Assembly (NCBI GenBank): GCA_001695595.3
Contig: MBPM02000057.1
Coordinates: 476,282 to 540,281, forward strand
Direction of reading: 5' to 3'
Source of the DNA: Plasmopara viticola
Taxonomy: Eukaryota > Oomycota > Peronosporomycetes > Peronosporales > Peronosporaceae
DNA: 64,000 nt
The position numbers and the translations under genes are program-made. Positions 50,319 through 61,822 of the stretch are shown piece by piece. Position 1 is the stretch's first letter. Each line of letters starts with the position of its first letter. The notes beneath the pieces were generated by a model. The model was not told the origin of the DNA, searched no databases, and saw only the letters and a program-made list of their open reading frames with translations.

Positions 50319-52919
50319 ATGCCGAGCGCGCGCCGACGTTTGCTAGCACACCTTAGGTCTACATTCTACGAAATTGAGCGGATTTCAGCCATATACAGCA
50401 ATGCGATAGAGAAGCTCAAGTCTTATACATTGCCAAATCTGACGACGCAATCGGCTGTGAAGTGGTTTAAGTTGGTGCGCTTGACAACGTCGATGACGCC
50501 TAGGTCACATGTGTCTAACTCTTTACCGATGCAGTATTTACGTGTTGTGGACATGGGGGTGCAGATTCGTCGCGGTGAGGTCCGTCACCGCACATTGCAG
50601 CAATTTACGTATTCTTGTTTGCACAAAACCGGCAGAAAGGGGGCTGTACACTCGGGTGCGTTGGTGGGCTCAGCCAGATGTTTTAAATGTAACTTTGGAT
50701 ATCGCTATGATGTTTTGATGCAGGTCTGAGCATTGATGATGGTAATGCCATTTTGCAGCAAATTGAAAAGCAAAGATTGGGTAAAGAGAGTCAGCTCGAT
50801 GAATGGTTCAGAAAGATGGACATATTGGATAGGGACGTTGTTGGATTAGTCGATAAGAGTGTCACAAGGTGTCTTGAGGACTTTCAAAGACAACACAGTG
50901 TATTTTACGATCGAGTGGAAGTGACAGGGGAGGATCCTTACCAGAAGATGCAATTGCTTAAAGTATCAGGCGGTGTTGCTTCGATTCTTGCGAGAGTCAC
51001 ACGGACATGTTTTGGTCCTGAAAATTGTCTTTGTGAGGTAGACGCAGCACCTTGGGAACATTTTTGTCTGGAGTCGGGTAAAGTTCATGCTCGAAAGAAC
51101 CTTTTGATTGGAGCTGCTGATAATACTGAGGCAGCAAAACAGGATGTGGGTATCATGGATATTAAACGCAAGATGGGGTATGAACAGTTATCACGCGAAG
51201 AAAAAGTACAGAATTTAGTAGCTTTCGCACACGATGAACCTCAGCTGGCTCGGCACACTTTTTCTCGTGGACAATATGCTATGAGTGCAGTCGTCGGCGG
51301 TCAGAATGTACCAATATCGGCACGAACGATTTACCAAAAACTGGTAAGCATAAGATATATGAAGTGGGCAGGGAGACTTATAGGTGGACTGACAACAACA
51401 TGTGTGCTTTTTGGTTGTTAAGTGCGGAGATAGTGGCATTACTTTTAAGCAACACATTAGTGCACTGTTGATTGTGGAGAAAGATTCTCACCATCTCAAT
51501 TTGTCTAGCATCGGTTTTCATTCAGCAGATGATTTAAAAATTCTTGTGGACATTTTTTCAACACCTGGTTTACCTACTGTGAAGGAGCTCAATGCGTCGT
51601 GTGGCTTTTTTAACGCTGGAGCGTTTCAAATGATGTGCAACTTATTGCAAGTGCAATTGCTACGCCAAAACATTGAGCGGCTCAATTTATGCGGTATCGC
51701 TGTGCCTACACGTGCTGATTTCGCTACCCTTCTGCGCATATTAAAAAGTGAACCTTGCTCTACCCTTAGACCCCTACCAGCGTTTATCAACTTAAAAGTG
51801 CTTGATATCTCATTCAATACTTTGTGGTATGAAGGTGCGAATGAGCTTCGACCACTGCTCTGTAGCCTCGAGTGTCTTGAAGAATTATCGTTAGAGTCGT
51901 GCTTTCCAGAGTTAGTATCATCATTTGAATCGTCAATTGCTTCAAGCTATCGAGAGGCGACAAAGAAAAATGTTTACTGCACCCTATTGGAGGTGAGCAC
52001 TCGACTAAAAAAACTGAATTTTGGATCGAATGTTGTTGAATCGCGTTGGCTTGATGGTCTCTTCACGCCAGGTAATACTTTACAAATAATAAATTTGAAA
52101 AGTATGAGCCGTCCCACAATTGAAAATGGTCGTGCCGCTGAATATATGGAAGTGGAGACTAATAGCGTGTGGGATCTCCATCATATAAAAACCATGATTT
52201 GGTCCTCTACATGTGATGTGCACTCAAAAAAAATGCTTGGTATTTTATCTGATGGAATGCGAGGTGGCTTTACACAGATGCTGCACCTTGATGTAACTGT
52301 CTCTTCTGAACGTAAAGTCGGCAATCAAATGGACAATGAAGTCGCAGATGCTATTACTGGAATTGCTGACTATGCGGTTTTAAAAGTGTGCCGACTCAAT
52401 TATAACGCTTGCAATGCCATCTCCCACAGCCTGACTATGTCCATAGCCAACCTAGTCAAAAGCGGTTTGCACGAATGTGAGAATTTTTCTTTGCGTGTGC
52501 CGCAGCTGTACCTCACAGGGCATACAATTCGTGAGCTTCTATCGAGTGCCTATCTTCCGAGAACGGAACGAATGATTTTGGCAATTGGATTTATAAAAGG
52601 TAATGGTCAAGTTCAGCCAGACTGTAAATCGTGTTTCTTGCACATGCGGAAAATGCGAGAACTCATAGTGGAGTGTCATGTCGCAATTGATGAACAAAGT
52701 GACGCGCATGGGAGTGTCAGGGCGTACTTAATTGGTTTCGCTCGCGACTTAGAATTGTCGTGGCTATCATGTAAAGTAGATGTGACGCGAGGTGACCAAA
52801 GTTCACTCGGTCATGGAAATGGCAAATTGAACCGCTCTTTTGTCTTGTCAGAGCATCAAAATCCAACTAAGCGGATCTGGCAATTTCACTTTTCAGCCAA
52901 TCCAACTTTTGTGAAATGA
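50319..52919 (+). CDS. Leucine-rich-repeat protein (ribonuclease-inhibitor-like)
   Basis: Three exons, 50319-50655, 50724-51343 and 51423-52919, with introns of 68 bp (donor GTGCGT) and 79 bp (donor GTAAGC), give 817 aa. The first junction was chosen because it is the only standard-length intron that restores the frame. The N-terminal 320 residues are helical and basic with no family I recognise. From about residue 340 come degenerate leucine-rich repeats (HLNLSSIGFHSADDLKIL, VKELNASCGFFNAGAF, IERLNLCGI, LKVLDISFNTL, LEELSLESC), a pattern like ribonuclease-inhibitor LRRs, which make a curved protein-binding surface. No kinase domain, signal peptide or transmembrane segment is seen. Oomycetes have many such intracellular LRR proteins; the function is unknown. 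Its stop lies 14 bp from that of the CDC23 gene. Confidence 0.75.
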
Positions 52920-52933
52920 TAGAACCATCGGTA

Positions 52934-55121
52934 CTATTTACCGATCGTTTTCCTGTCATACTGCGTCGAGGTCGCCATGAGACTATGCATTTCGCGTAGA
53001 AGAGCTTTGGCTTCCTCTTTTTCTGGTCCCTGCATGTCCAGTAGACGGTTGCAGAAAGTTGTCGCTTCGGTATACTGTCCCAGCTGCTTAAAGTAGTTTG
53101 CGAGAAAAAGAATTGCTGTCAATGCCTGAGAAGTATCGATGCGGATGTTTCCACCACTGCCGACGGGAAGTACAAAAGTTTTTCGTTGATCTTCAGTGAT
53201 GTGGGCAGAGCTGAACGGCTTCACTTTTTCATCGTTATCTTGTAAAAGGGATGTTGCAATGCTTCGAAGACCGAGATGCATCAAGTAGAACTTGGCAGCT
53301 TCGTGTTGTCGCCCACGTGCCGCATAAAGTCGACCCAGGTGGTACGACGCGATGCCTTCGCGATCTTGATTATTAACGGCACGGTGAAAGCAAGCAAGAG
53401 CTTCATTCGCTTTATTCAGCTTTTCATAGCAGCCACCTAAAGCGCACCACATACGTGCGTCGTAAGGCCGAATTGCCACCGATTTACGATAATAGTAGAT
53501 ACTGTACAGGAACATGTTTAGAATCTCGTAGGCCTGTCCAAGTCCATACCAGGCACGATAGTCTCGTGCACTAAGATCAACCGCGTGACGATAGGCTTCT
53601 ATGGCCGCACTTGTGTTTTTCATCTCAATGTACTCGTGCCCAATAAGAGTCCAGGCCGAAAGAAAGTTTGGATCCAATTTTAATGCGCGGTGAAAGTAAA
53701 TAATTGCGCGATCGTGTTTGTTTTTTAAAGAGTAATAATTGCCGATGATGCAGCATGTCTCTGGTCGATATTTCTCCACTTTTAGCGCTCGATGCGCTAG
53801 TCGACTTAGCTCTATCTTGTCCTCTTTAACGTACAGCACATTCGAATACACATCCATGCTTTCCATTCGGTGCGGGTCCTGCTGAGCTAAATGCTCAAAT
53901 TGTTCTTGTGACCGATCAAAGTCTCTGATGTGATAGCTAGTCAGTGCTTGCTGTGCCAAGAGGTAAGTACTTTGCGGAAACTGGTTGCTTAAGCTTGTAA
54001 GCAGCGCACGCGCCGCATCATTTTGCTGTTGGTCAAGAAGGACGTGCGCTTGGAAGAGTTGAAACATCCACGAACAGCTCGTTGCAAGAATTACCTCTTC
54101 TTCCTGCCAACATCAGTCCAGTGAGATATATAGAAAGTATCCACATGCATTCCTAACTGAAACGCACGCTGGATGTGAATGGAGAGTGGGCAACTAGTTC
54201 CATCCAAGCCGACCAATTCCATGGATACCGCCGAATGGACTCAACCAAGATGAATCGCGTAGTAACGTCAAATGTGACTGCTCCCAATTCGCCCTTGTTT
54301 ACTTTTTGACTACTGCTAGCTTCACGCAGTTGCTGTCGCTTCTGCTCTTCGGCAAAATCTGCGCGATGGCGGCTTTTCATACTGATTGGTGTCGACGATT
54401 GAGCTTTGGTACTTCCCGAGCTGGTAGTGTAGCCTAGGCGTTTGAGAACAACAGCGTACAGGTAAAGACCGAACCCATCGAGTAAATCCTGCTGATACGC
54501 CGCGCTAAGTGCCAAATACAGCTCTTTTAAATAAGGATTTGAACCTTGCTGAAGCATGTTGCGCTCTACTTCTGATGAACAGAGCCGATTTGTTCAAACG
54601 CAAGTTCATACAACACCAACGTGTAAAACTGACCTATGCTGCTGCCTGTTATGTTCATTTCAAGATTCATTTCCTCCTTTGCTTTTTCGCCTGCCTTCAG
54701 CATCACACAAAAGTTGTCAATACTAGCATTGCCATGTGTAGATTTGATCTGCCCACACCAGATACAGCGCGTAATATTTAAGAAAATACGTTTTTTGCGT
54801 CGAAAATCGAAGTTCGTTTGTCTTTACACTCTTAGAGCACGGGCCAGTGTGTGCAAGCATATGGTGGGTACGGAGATACTCGCCCACGTCAAAGCAGGCT
54901 TTCGCAGCCTCAAAGCGATCAGCCTCCGCCCAGCACTCATCTTCGCCATCCACTTCGTCCATTTTCCTCGATGAAGTCGACAACGAAGTATGCGCAACGC
55001 TGCCCATGCCGAGTAGAAGCTCTGCTGCAAATTTTGTAGCCTGCGTTAGACCACGAACGCGTAGATCACGCACCGCAACGCGCAATTGAGTCGCCATTAT
55101 TTCCGGCTCTGTGTAGGCCAT
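52934..55121 (-). CDS. CDC23: Anaphase-promoting complex subunit 8 (CDC23/APC8)
   Basis: A TPR scaffold subunit of the APC/C ubiquitin ligase, which drives exit from mitosis. Four exons: 55121-54759, 54694-54634, 54571-54168, 54103-52934; the introns are 62-64 bp GT-AG, giving 665 aa. The second exon (61 bp) encodes AGEKAKEEMNL, matching the AGEK segment that follows ALYL in APC8 proteins. The body has the family hallmarks GFGLYLYAVVLKRLG, YRPETCCIIGNYYSLKNKHD and SAWTLIGHEYIEMKNTSAAI, then AYRHAVDLSARDYRAWYGLG and YYYRKSVAIRPYDARMW, that is, eight or more TPR motifs. The C-terminus has a few extra residues but no new domain. The ATG at 55121 gives MAYTEPEIM. Catalysis is not expected; it acts in the nucleus and cytoplasm as part of the complex. 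Confidence 0.95.
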
Positions 55122-58100
55122 TGTGCCTCGTAATTTTTTAAGTAGGGACCATAAAAAATCTTTTCAAGCCACTCGTGTAAAAAGCCGCTACATAATCCCA
55201 TTCAAAGGAGTCTTAAAAGATTGGCACGCATTTGTACTGCCCGCTACCTATGGATTCGCACAAAAATCATTTACTACATGGTTAAAACGATTTGTTCGAG
55301 CATCGATAAAATGATTACATCAAAGATTTTACGATAGGAGTTTTAATCGTCCGTATATTTACACCGATTTGCATAGCAATACCAAAATGCATATAGTTTC
55401 GCCTAAATACAGAATTTTATTCAGTGCACACACATAATTATAATCTGCAATCTATTGCACACTTCGAGACCGGCAATTTGCAAAATAGGCTCGCTTTCTC
55501 GAGGTGAGCGACGTAAAGCTACATTACAAATGTGAAACTACTTGCTGCAATCATTCTCAGGATAGTATAAGGTCAATTATCGGGAAAGTCTAAATCATTC
55601 TGCGTGCCTCCTCTGTGGATGGCGTTGTGGACCCTGTTCTATTTCGGGATCGTGAAAATCTTGCCAGCATCATCAACGATACAGCCTTCTATAAATCGCC
55701 CTCTGTGCAATCGTTAGATATGCGCATGCTGGCATGCCATCGTATCGTTTGACGTGATGACTCAGATTGGTCGTTCCAATCACGCAATGTACATTTTCTT
55801 GAGCGCGTAATGATAGCAACAAAGATCTAAGAAAGGGTTGGTTAGAAATCTAGTAACAAAGCGAGCAGAGCTAGTGTTGAACTCACGGTATTTTTGTGAC
55901 GAAGGACTTAGCAACTGTTGACAGTTTCACTACTATAACCAGTCAATTAAAGTCGCCGGAGCAACTAGTAGCCCTTGTGGCATCAACAGTCACTTCAATA
56001 ACCGCCGTGAGGGTTATATCCAATTTTTTCATTCGATTAAGCAGCCATATATGCACTATACAACGTGCGCTTGAGCATATCAATAGAAACGTCCTACCTT
56101 AGGTAAGCCTTGAATATTTCTCTTCTTTATGTTCGGATTCCGAACACTGAAAGTCAAGGGCGATGGCGCCTCGCATCACGACACTTCTAACAGTAGTTGT
56201 TGTCTTATGATATACGATCACGGAGTCAATCGCGAATCCCGCTCCTCAATCTAATGAGAGTTGTTGTGGTGGACTACATCTAAGCGTATCTGCAAAAAAG
56301 GATCGATCGAATCTATGGGATCTCTCAGGAGATGCATCAGTCAACACATTATAATTGTCCCCAATTATGTGTCGGCGCTTATATCTTTTTGAAGAACAAG
56401 ATTCTACCAGGTCTCGAGATAGTATTCAAAATTTTGTACGCTTACGTGCGCAGTTCGTGGTCCGCTGCTGAAAGTTTTACTTTGACTATTGAGCTCTCAT
56501 GGAATGAGTTTCCATGTTGTGTGTCAACCACGTGATACTTAGGTAGCCATCCGCCCCAACTGGCGACCAGCTTTCTCTTGATCTGAGGACAAAGCTTCTG
56601 CCAGCGACCCTTTAAATATATTCAGCGAGACGAAGGTCCACTTTGTCAAACTTTTTGGGACAGATACAATTTTATCCCAAATTCCTTTTTCACATCAATT
56701 AGCTCTTATGTGTTCTAATCTTCCGCAGTGAAAGTGGCATATGTTGCCTTGTTCGGCAACGCTTTAATTTGTTGCGACCGTTTCTTCTGGACAAGGAAGT
56801 GCCCAACTAAGGCCTTTTAGTGGAGATTGTCTGTAGCTATATTTTCTTAGAAAAGCGATTGAGATCGTTTATTTCATCGCTGCGACCAACATTCGTAATT
56901 GATTATGCGAAGCAGACCTATCCTTAGCCCTCCATCGACACAATTTCGTTGATTTGCTCAAAGAGTGGCACCCATGAGGTACACGCCTACCTTGTCAAAG
57001 CGTTGGAGCTGGTGGGAGTTAAATTTTTTTGAAGGATGATTGCTTTTGAAATCATAAAGTTGCGTTTATGAGAATTGAGAGAAGATACAGTCGCATAAAT
57101 GAGCAGTAATTTACCAAAGGATCGTCTGCCTTCCTTCACGCCACCTCTGTGCATGGTGCTGTGTGATCCAATCATGCCTAGTGTGACTTTGAAGCCAATC
57201 CTTCCGCACGCGAGTAGTTTGTTCATCCAAACCCTTATACTGGCTTGGAGCTTCTTGCATCCATCAAACGCGCTCTCCGCGCTACTCGGAAAACTTGCAG
57301 ACTTCTTTGAGCCCATTAGGGAGACTTCATCTGCAGTTTCTCATCACGCCCAACGACTGGAGCGCATCACCCGTTTAGACTCTATCGGAAAATTCAATGC
57401 TTCAGCGTTAAGGTAGAACAAGCCTCGGCATCCCCGGCTGTAGCATCGATGTGGAGCCCAGGCTGGTAAGGCTTTATACTCTACCTTTTCATGGATGAAA
57501 ATCAAAACCCTTTTTTAAATCAACGAGCCGAAATACCACTTCAGTGGCCTTAATCACAGATGATCCGATGCGCGTGGCGTTTACCTAAGAAGCCGGACTG
57601 AACGCTGGGTACTCAGCTCTGAAACCCGACATCTTATGAACACCTCAGTATGCAAATTGGTATAGTTACCGGTAGAATTACTGTCACGTGGTACTTTCAA
57701 AAGGCTGTTTGCAAAGGGATGACAATTTTTGTTAGATAAGATGGAAAGGCACGATATAAGGGACCAAGGCGCAAAATCAAAATTTACCTTCTCGTTCGCC
57801 GAAAGTAGTGAAAAGTGCGGCTTTCGCCGATTTTAAGCAGTAAGCGGCTCGAAATAATTAAAACTTTAGCTTGATGCTCAGATTCTTATCGTTTATTTAT
57901 ATACTGCGACAGAAACTGTGCGGTACAAGCCTCAAGTCAAAGAGACAGCCGAACGCTGGTAAGAAGTAGACCCGAGCACTAATTATGTAGGCTACAGATA
58001 GAAGGTGAAAGGCATAGGGGACGATAAAAAGTTTGCTCTCAATACGCACACGATCCCACTCGGAGTGAGACTATTTATTTGGTCATGGATAGAACGCCCG

Positions 58101-61100
58101 AAAAACAATATTGATACTGCACCAGCACGCTCGTGATCAAATTCATCGGGCGTCACAATAAACGGTCACATGCCGAGTGAGTGAGCAAAGCGAGAATTCC
58201 TCACGGCACTGAACTGGTGGTCAAGTTTCTTCGTACTTAAGTCACGTGAAGGGAGGCTTAGTCTGAGTATGTGTCATGGACGTATCTTAGCAAAAGAAGT
58301 GATGTCAGCACGCGGTCCGACTCGAGCTTGCAAGGACAGTTACTGGCTTTTTCGAAACGTGCATGTGCTGAAGCCTAAACTATTATCAAAATCGCTCATT
58401 GTAATTAACGAAGCTGCTCGGACGGATTTGATGGTGATTGGATGATATGGAACAGCTAGTAATGGAAAGAAGGTAAGTGTTGCGAAATTTGTTTTCCAAC
58501 GTGATTGTCTATTTAGGTTTGGAAAGGATAAGACAGAAGAAGAAAAGAAAAGTTTTAACGTATGCTGTTTGTCAGAAAAAGCTACGAATGAGTTATTTGG
58601 CTACGCTTCAGCCCTTGCTAATTGACGTCTAGTCTTACCAGACAGATAATCTACCCCACACGAAGAGAATAAATCGTAATTATATATCACTTTGTCTAAA
58701 CCGAAGACCCAGTAAGAGCGATTTAACAGCCAACAACAACACAGCACATGACCTTTATCGTAGTTGATCTATGCTTTTTCGTCACTTTAATTTCCATTCC
58801 CATACTTTGCCACTCCATATCGAAACTCACTAGACTATTTAGAAATAGTATCAAAATCACCAATTAAGTGCTGTGGGTTTATGCTTTTCGAGCACCTGAC
58901 ACAATTTCATAATTGCACCAGTGCTAAAAGGTGCAAATACCTCATTACAACTATATCTTGGCGACGCCTACATTCGCACTGAGCAAATAATGAGATGACT
59001 TGACAATATTCGAGCAGAGCTCACTTCTTTAAAAATGCACCTTCAAATGCTTCAATTAGCGCTTTATGTATCGGAGCTAGTGCAAAGCCTGACTAAATTG
59101 ACTTGTACTTAATGGCACCAATAGATATTTTAACTCCTAAATCTTAGTCCTTTTGGCCACAGCTCTTACAATACGAGATTCCACTACGGAGAAAAAGGTT
59201 TCTCTTCTCGAACTATGAGCCAAATCACTGAATACGTGAAAAATTAATTGACTTTTAAGCCCACAGTTTTTGCTACCTCATTGGTATACGGACAGCTATA
59301 GTGCCCAGGACATCGCTGTTAGCGGTATACTTAAGCTGTGCAACGTTATTAGGATGACGAAAAGCAGGAATTTAACTAGCGTTCTCTCCGACTTGGTCGA
59401 TAATACGGACTATGCCAAAAAAGCACTAGCTTTTTTAATCTTGCACTCTTCAACACGCGCACTCGAGTACAAATTGAATCGAAGCACATTTCCTTATTCA
59501 AATGTCATCCTCAATTGACTGCCCAGTCATTATTCATGCCTGTTCAGTGATTATCTATACTGTTGCTCGACAAAATTCTATGACTTTCAGAGCGAGTGAT
59601 ACAACTTTGACCAAACGCGGCGATATCATTGCTCTCCAGGTTCCTCAAGTATTTATAGTGCCAGGTCTACTCGCAACATCGGATCACTGCCGCACGAGCA
59701 TATTAAAGTTTTCTTCATACCTCAATATAAACCGTTCTGTAGCAGACAATAGAAAAAACAATGATTAATCACACGAGAGAATGGTAACAGAATCATCTAC
59801 TTGATTATTCGCTCTCGTTAATATAGGCTTTCTTTTGGACTAAAAGGACATACCACTTGCTGAATCGTAATCTTTCACCAGCTCCTGGTGAATGGTCCTC
59901 TTTGTGCCTATAAATCAACGACGAAGCATAAAGATTTTTGTTTTGGAAGAAAAGCCAAAACACAAAATGTCTTCTTCGATACTCTTAACATAGCAAGTTG
60001 ATTATGTAGATTTGACCTATAGATAATACTAATCAGTAAAATGGAGCAACTATAATTACATCAAATATCATTAATACATTGACACTGACTAGTTGAATGG
60101 TCTATTTTAAGTACGTCAATGTTTATAAATCCGTAGTCAAGTTTGACCGGACAATGTGATTTTATTATATTTTACTTCTTCTGCTATTTAAAGGATAAGA
60201 TGCGAACCAACATCATTTTTTTCACAAATAATAGCCAATTTAGCTGTGGCGCGCTGAGGTTTTCTTTAGCATACATATACATGGAAAACAGAGGAACGCT
60301 GCTTTAGGGGTACTGAAATCCATGTACCTCTTAGAAGATTGGTATACAAAATTTCACGTACTCAAATGACTCTATTGTATTACATGCTACACAGCTTTTA
60401 GCATACAACATTGTATATTGTCTTCCTATTCGGCTGGTAATTGTGTGTTACATGTGTTCTTCTCTTTGTTACTATTGTGGTTTAAATTGTAATGAGTCTA
60501 ACGAGAGCGTGATAGATCTACCGGATTCGACAAAAAATTAAGAACGCAATACCATCTTTAAAGATCGAAAAACGACAAGAACGAACACAGTAAAAAACTT
60601 GAGCCTGAAGCCTTAGACTAAAGCTGGCATGGATTATTCTTCACTATTACATTCCACTAAAGCACGAAACGTTTTCTCTTCTTTCAATGACGTCTATAAG
60701 GGTAGCAGTTTAAAGACCCGAAAATAATTAACATCGTGAATATAATGAGCAACTATAATGACCTCATTACACAACCAACACTCTGGCGCTGACTTATACT
60801 TTAAATCCACCAACCAAACTATATACCTTTGAAATGTAGGTGGTAGATATGTCCATGGCGTGCCTAGAAGACATCTAACACGTTTTTCAAAAGTGACAAA
60901 GTGCGCAAGAACGCGAAATACTGCCGCACGAGTAGAAACGCATAAAACGCATACCTTGATCAGTAAAATGTAGCGTATAAAGCAGTCGAGTGGTTTTCGA
61001 AGAGAGCTAGGTCATGGCAGCAGAGCGTTGGCAGAGCTAGGTTTTAGTTGAAAGTCCAAAGTGGGAGTCGAAGACGAAAAAAGTTTATACTGTCTAAACG

Positions 61101-61300
61101 GGTGCGTTTGTATCAAACTGCAGTGACCGTTTTGCACTTGTTTCTTCAGTAGACTAAGAAAGAAAAGTAAGCTAACCAAAGCTAAGTTAACTCATGTAGG
61201 CCGATTGTAGCAGGCACGCAAGTGAAGTCGTCCAATCATTGTTGTCGTCTAATCATTTGTGTGTCGCACATCGTGTTCAAAATGTTCGAGATTGCTCTAG
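55122..61300. other. Subtelomeric gene-poor stretch, 6.2 kb
   Basis: No recognisable gene. Short frames (for example 57099-57416, 59270-59518, 59502-59768) have no known motifs and overlap opposite-strand frames of similar length, as expected of chance. Near 61210-61270 there are short direct repeats (GTCGTC-AATCATT type). The composition is AT-rich throughout. It is probably heavily mutated transposon sequence, but I cannot assign families. Confidence 0.6.
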
Positions 61301-61314
61301 AATTAAAATCGGAT

Positions 61315-61800
61315 TTGAAAGTTGTAAGTTGCAAGTTGCAAGTTGAGAGTTGAAAGTGGCAAGTTGAGAGTTGCAAATTAAAAGTTAAAAGTCAAACTTG
61401 AAACTTGAATCTTAAAAATCAAACTTGAAAGTCAAACTAAAAAATCATTTTTGAGATTCAAATCTCAAAAATAATTTTGAAATCAAACTTGAAAATCAAA
61501 CTTGGAAATCAAACTTGAAACTTGAAAGTTGAAAATTTGCTAGAACTCTAGATTTGAGAGTTGAACTTGAAGTTGAAGTTGAAGCGAAATTTAAGCGATG
61601 TTGAAGTCGAGTTGACGTTGGAGTTGACTTGACGTTGGATTCAAAGAGAGTTGTACCTGAAGTTGAAGTTGAAGCGAGCTTTAAGCGATGTTGAAGTCGA
61701 GTTGACGTTGGAGTTGACTTGACGTTGGAGTTGACTTGACGTTGGATTCAAAGTCAAAGTTGAAGTCAAATTCGAAGTCGAACTTCAAGTTAACACAAGG
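61315..61800. repeat. Subtelomeric AAGTTGA/CAAACTTGAA satellite tract
   Basis: Nearly every base belongs to variants of a 6-8-bp unit (AGTTGCA, AAGTTGA, and from 61400 its inverse TCAAACTT). The distal part holds a higher-order duplication: 61556-61645 (90 bp) and 61646-61752 (107 bp) share GAAGTTGAAGTTGAAGCGA, TTTAAGCGATGTTGAAGTCG and GACTTGACGTTGG, with an extra 17-bp unit in the second. The strand bias of the unit switches from T/G-rich to A/C-rich and back. No coding capacity is evident. Confidence 0.8.
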
Positions 61801-61805
61801 CAGAA

Positions 61806-61822
61806 TTTAGGGTTTAGGGTTT
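61806..61822 (+). repeat. Interstitial telomeric repeat
   Basis: Two and a half perfect units, TTTAGGGTTTAGGGTTT, in the same orientation as the terminal array 1.8 kb away. It marks an earlier chromosome end or the attachment point of the element that follows. Confidence 0.9.

Noticed and set aside
57099..57416. 105-codon plus-strand frame with hydrophobic segments
   Set aside because: The opposite strand has an equally long frame, there is no recognisable motif, and the surroundings have random stops.
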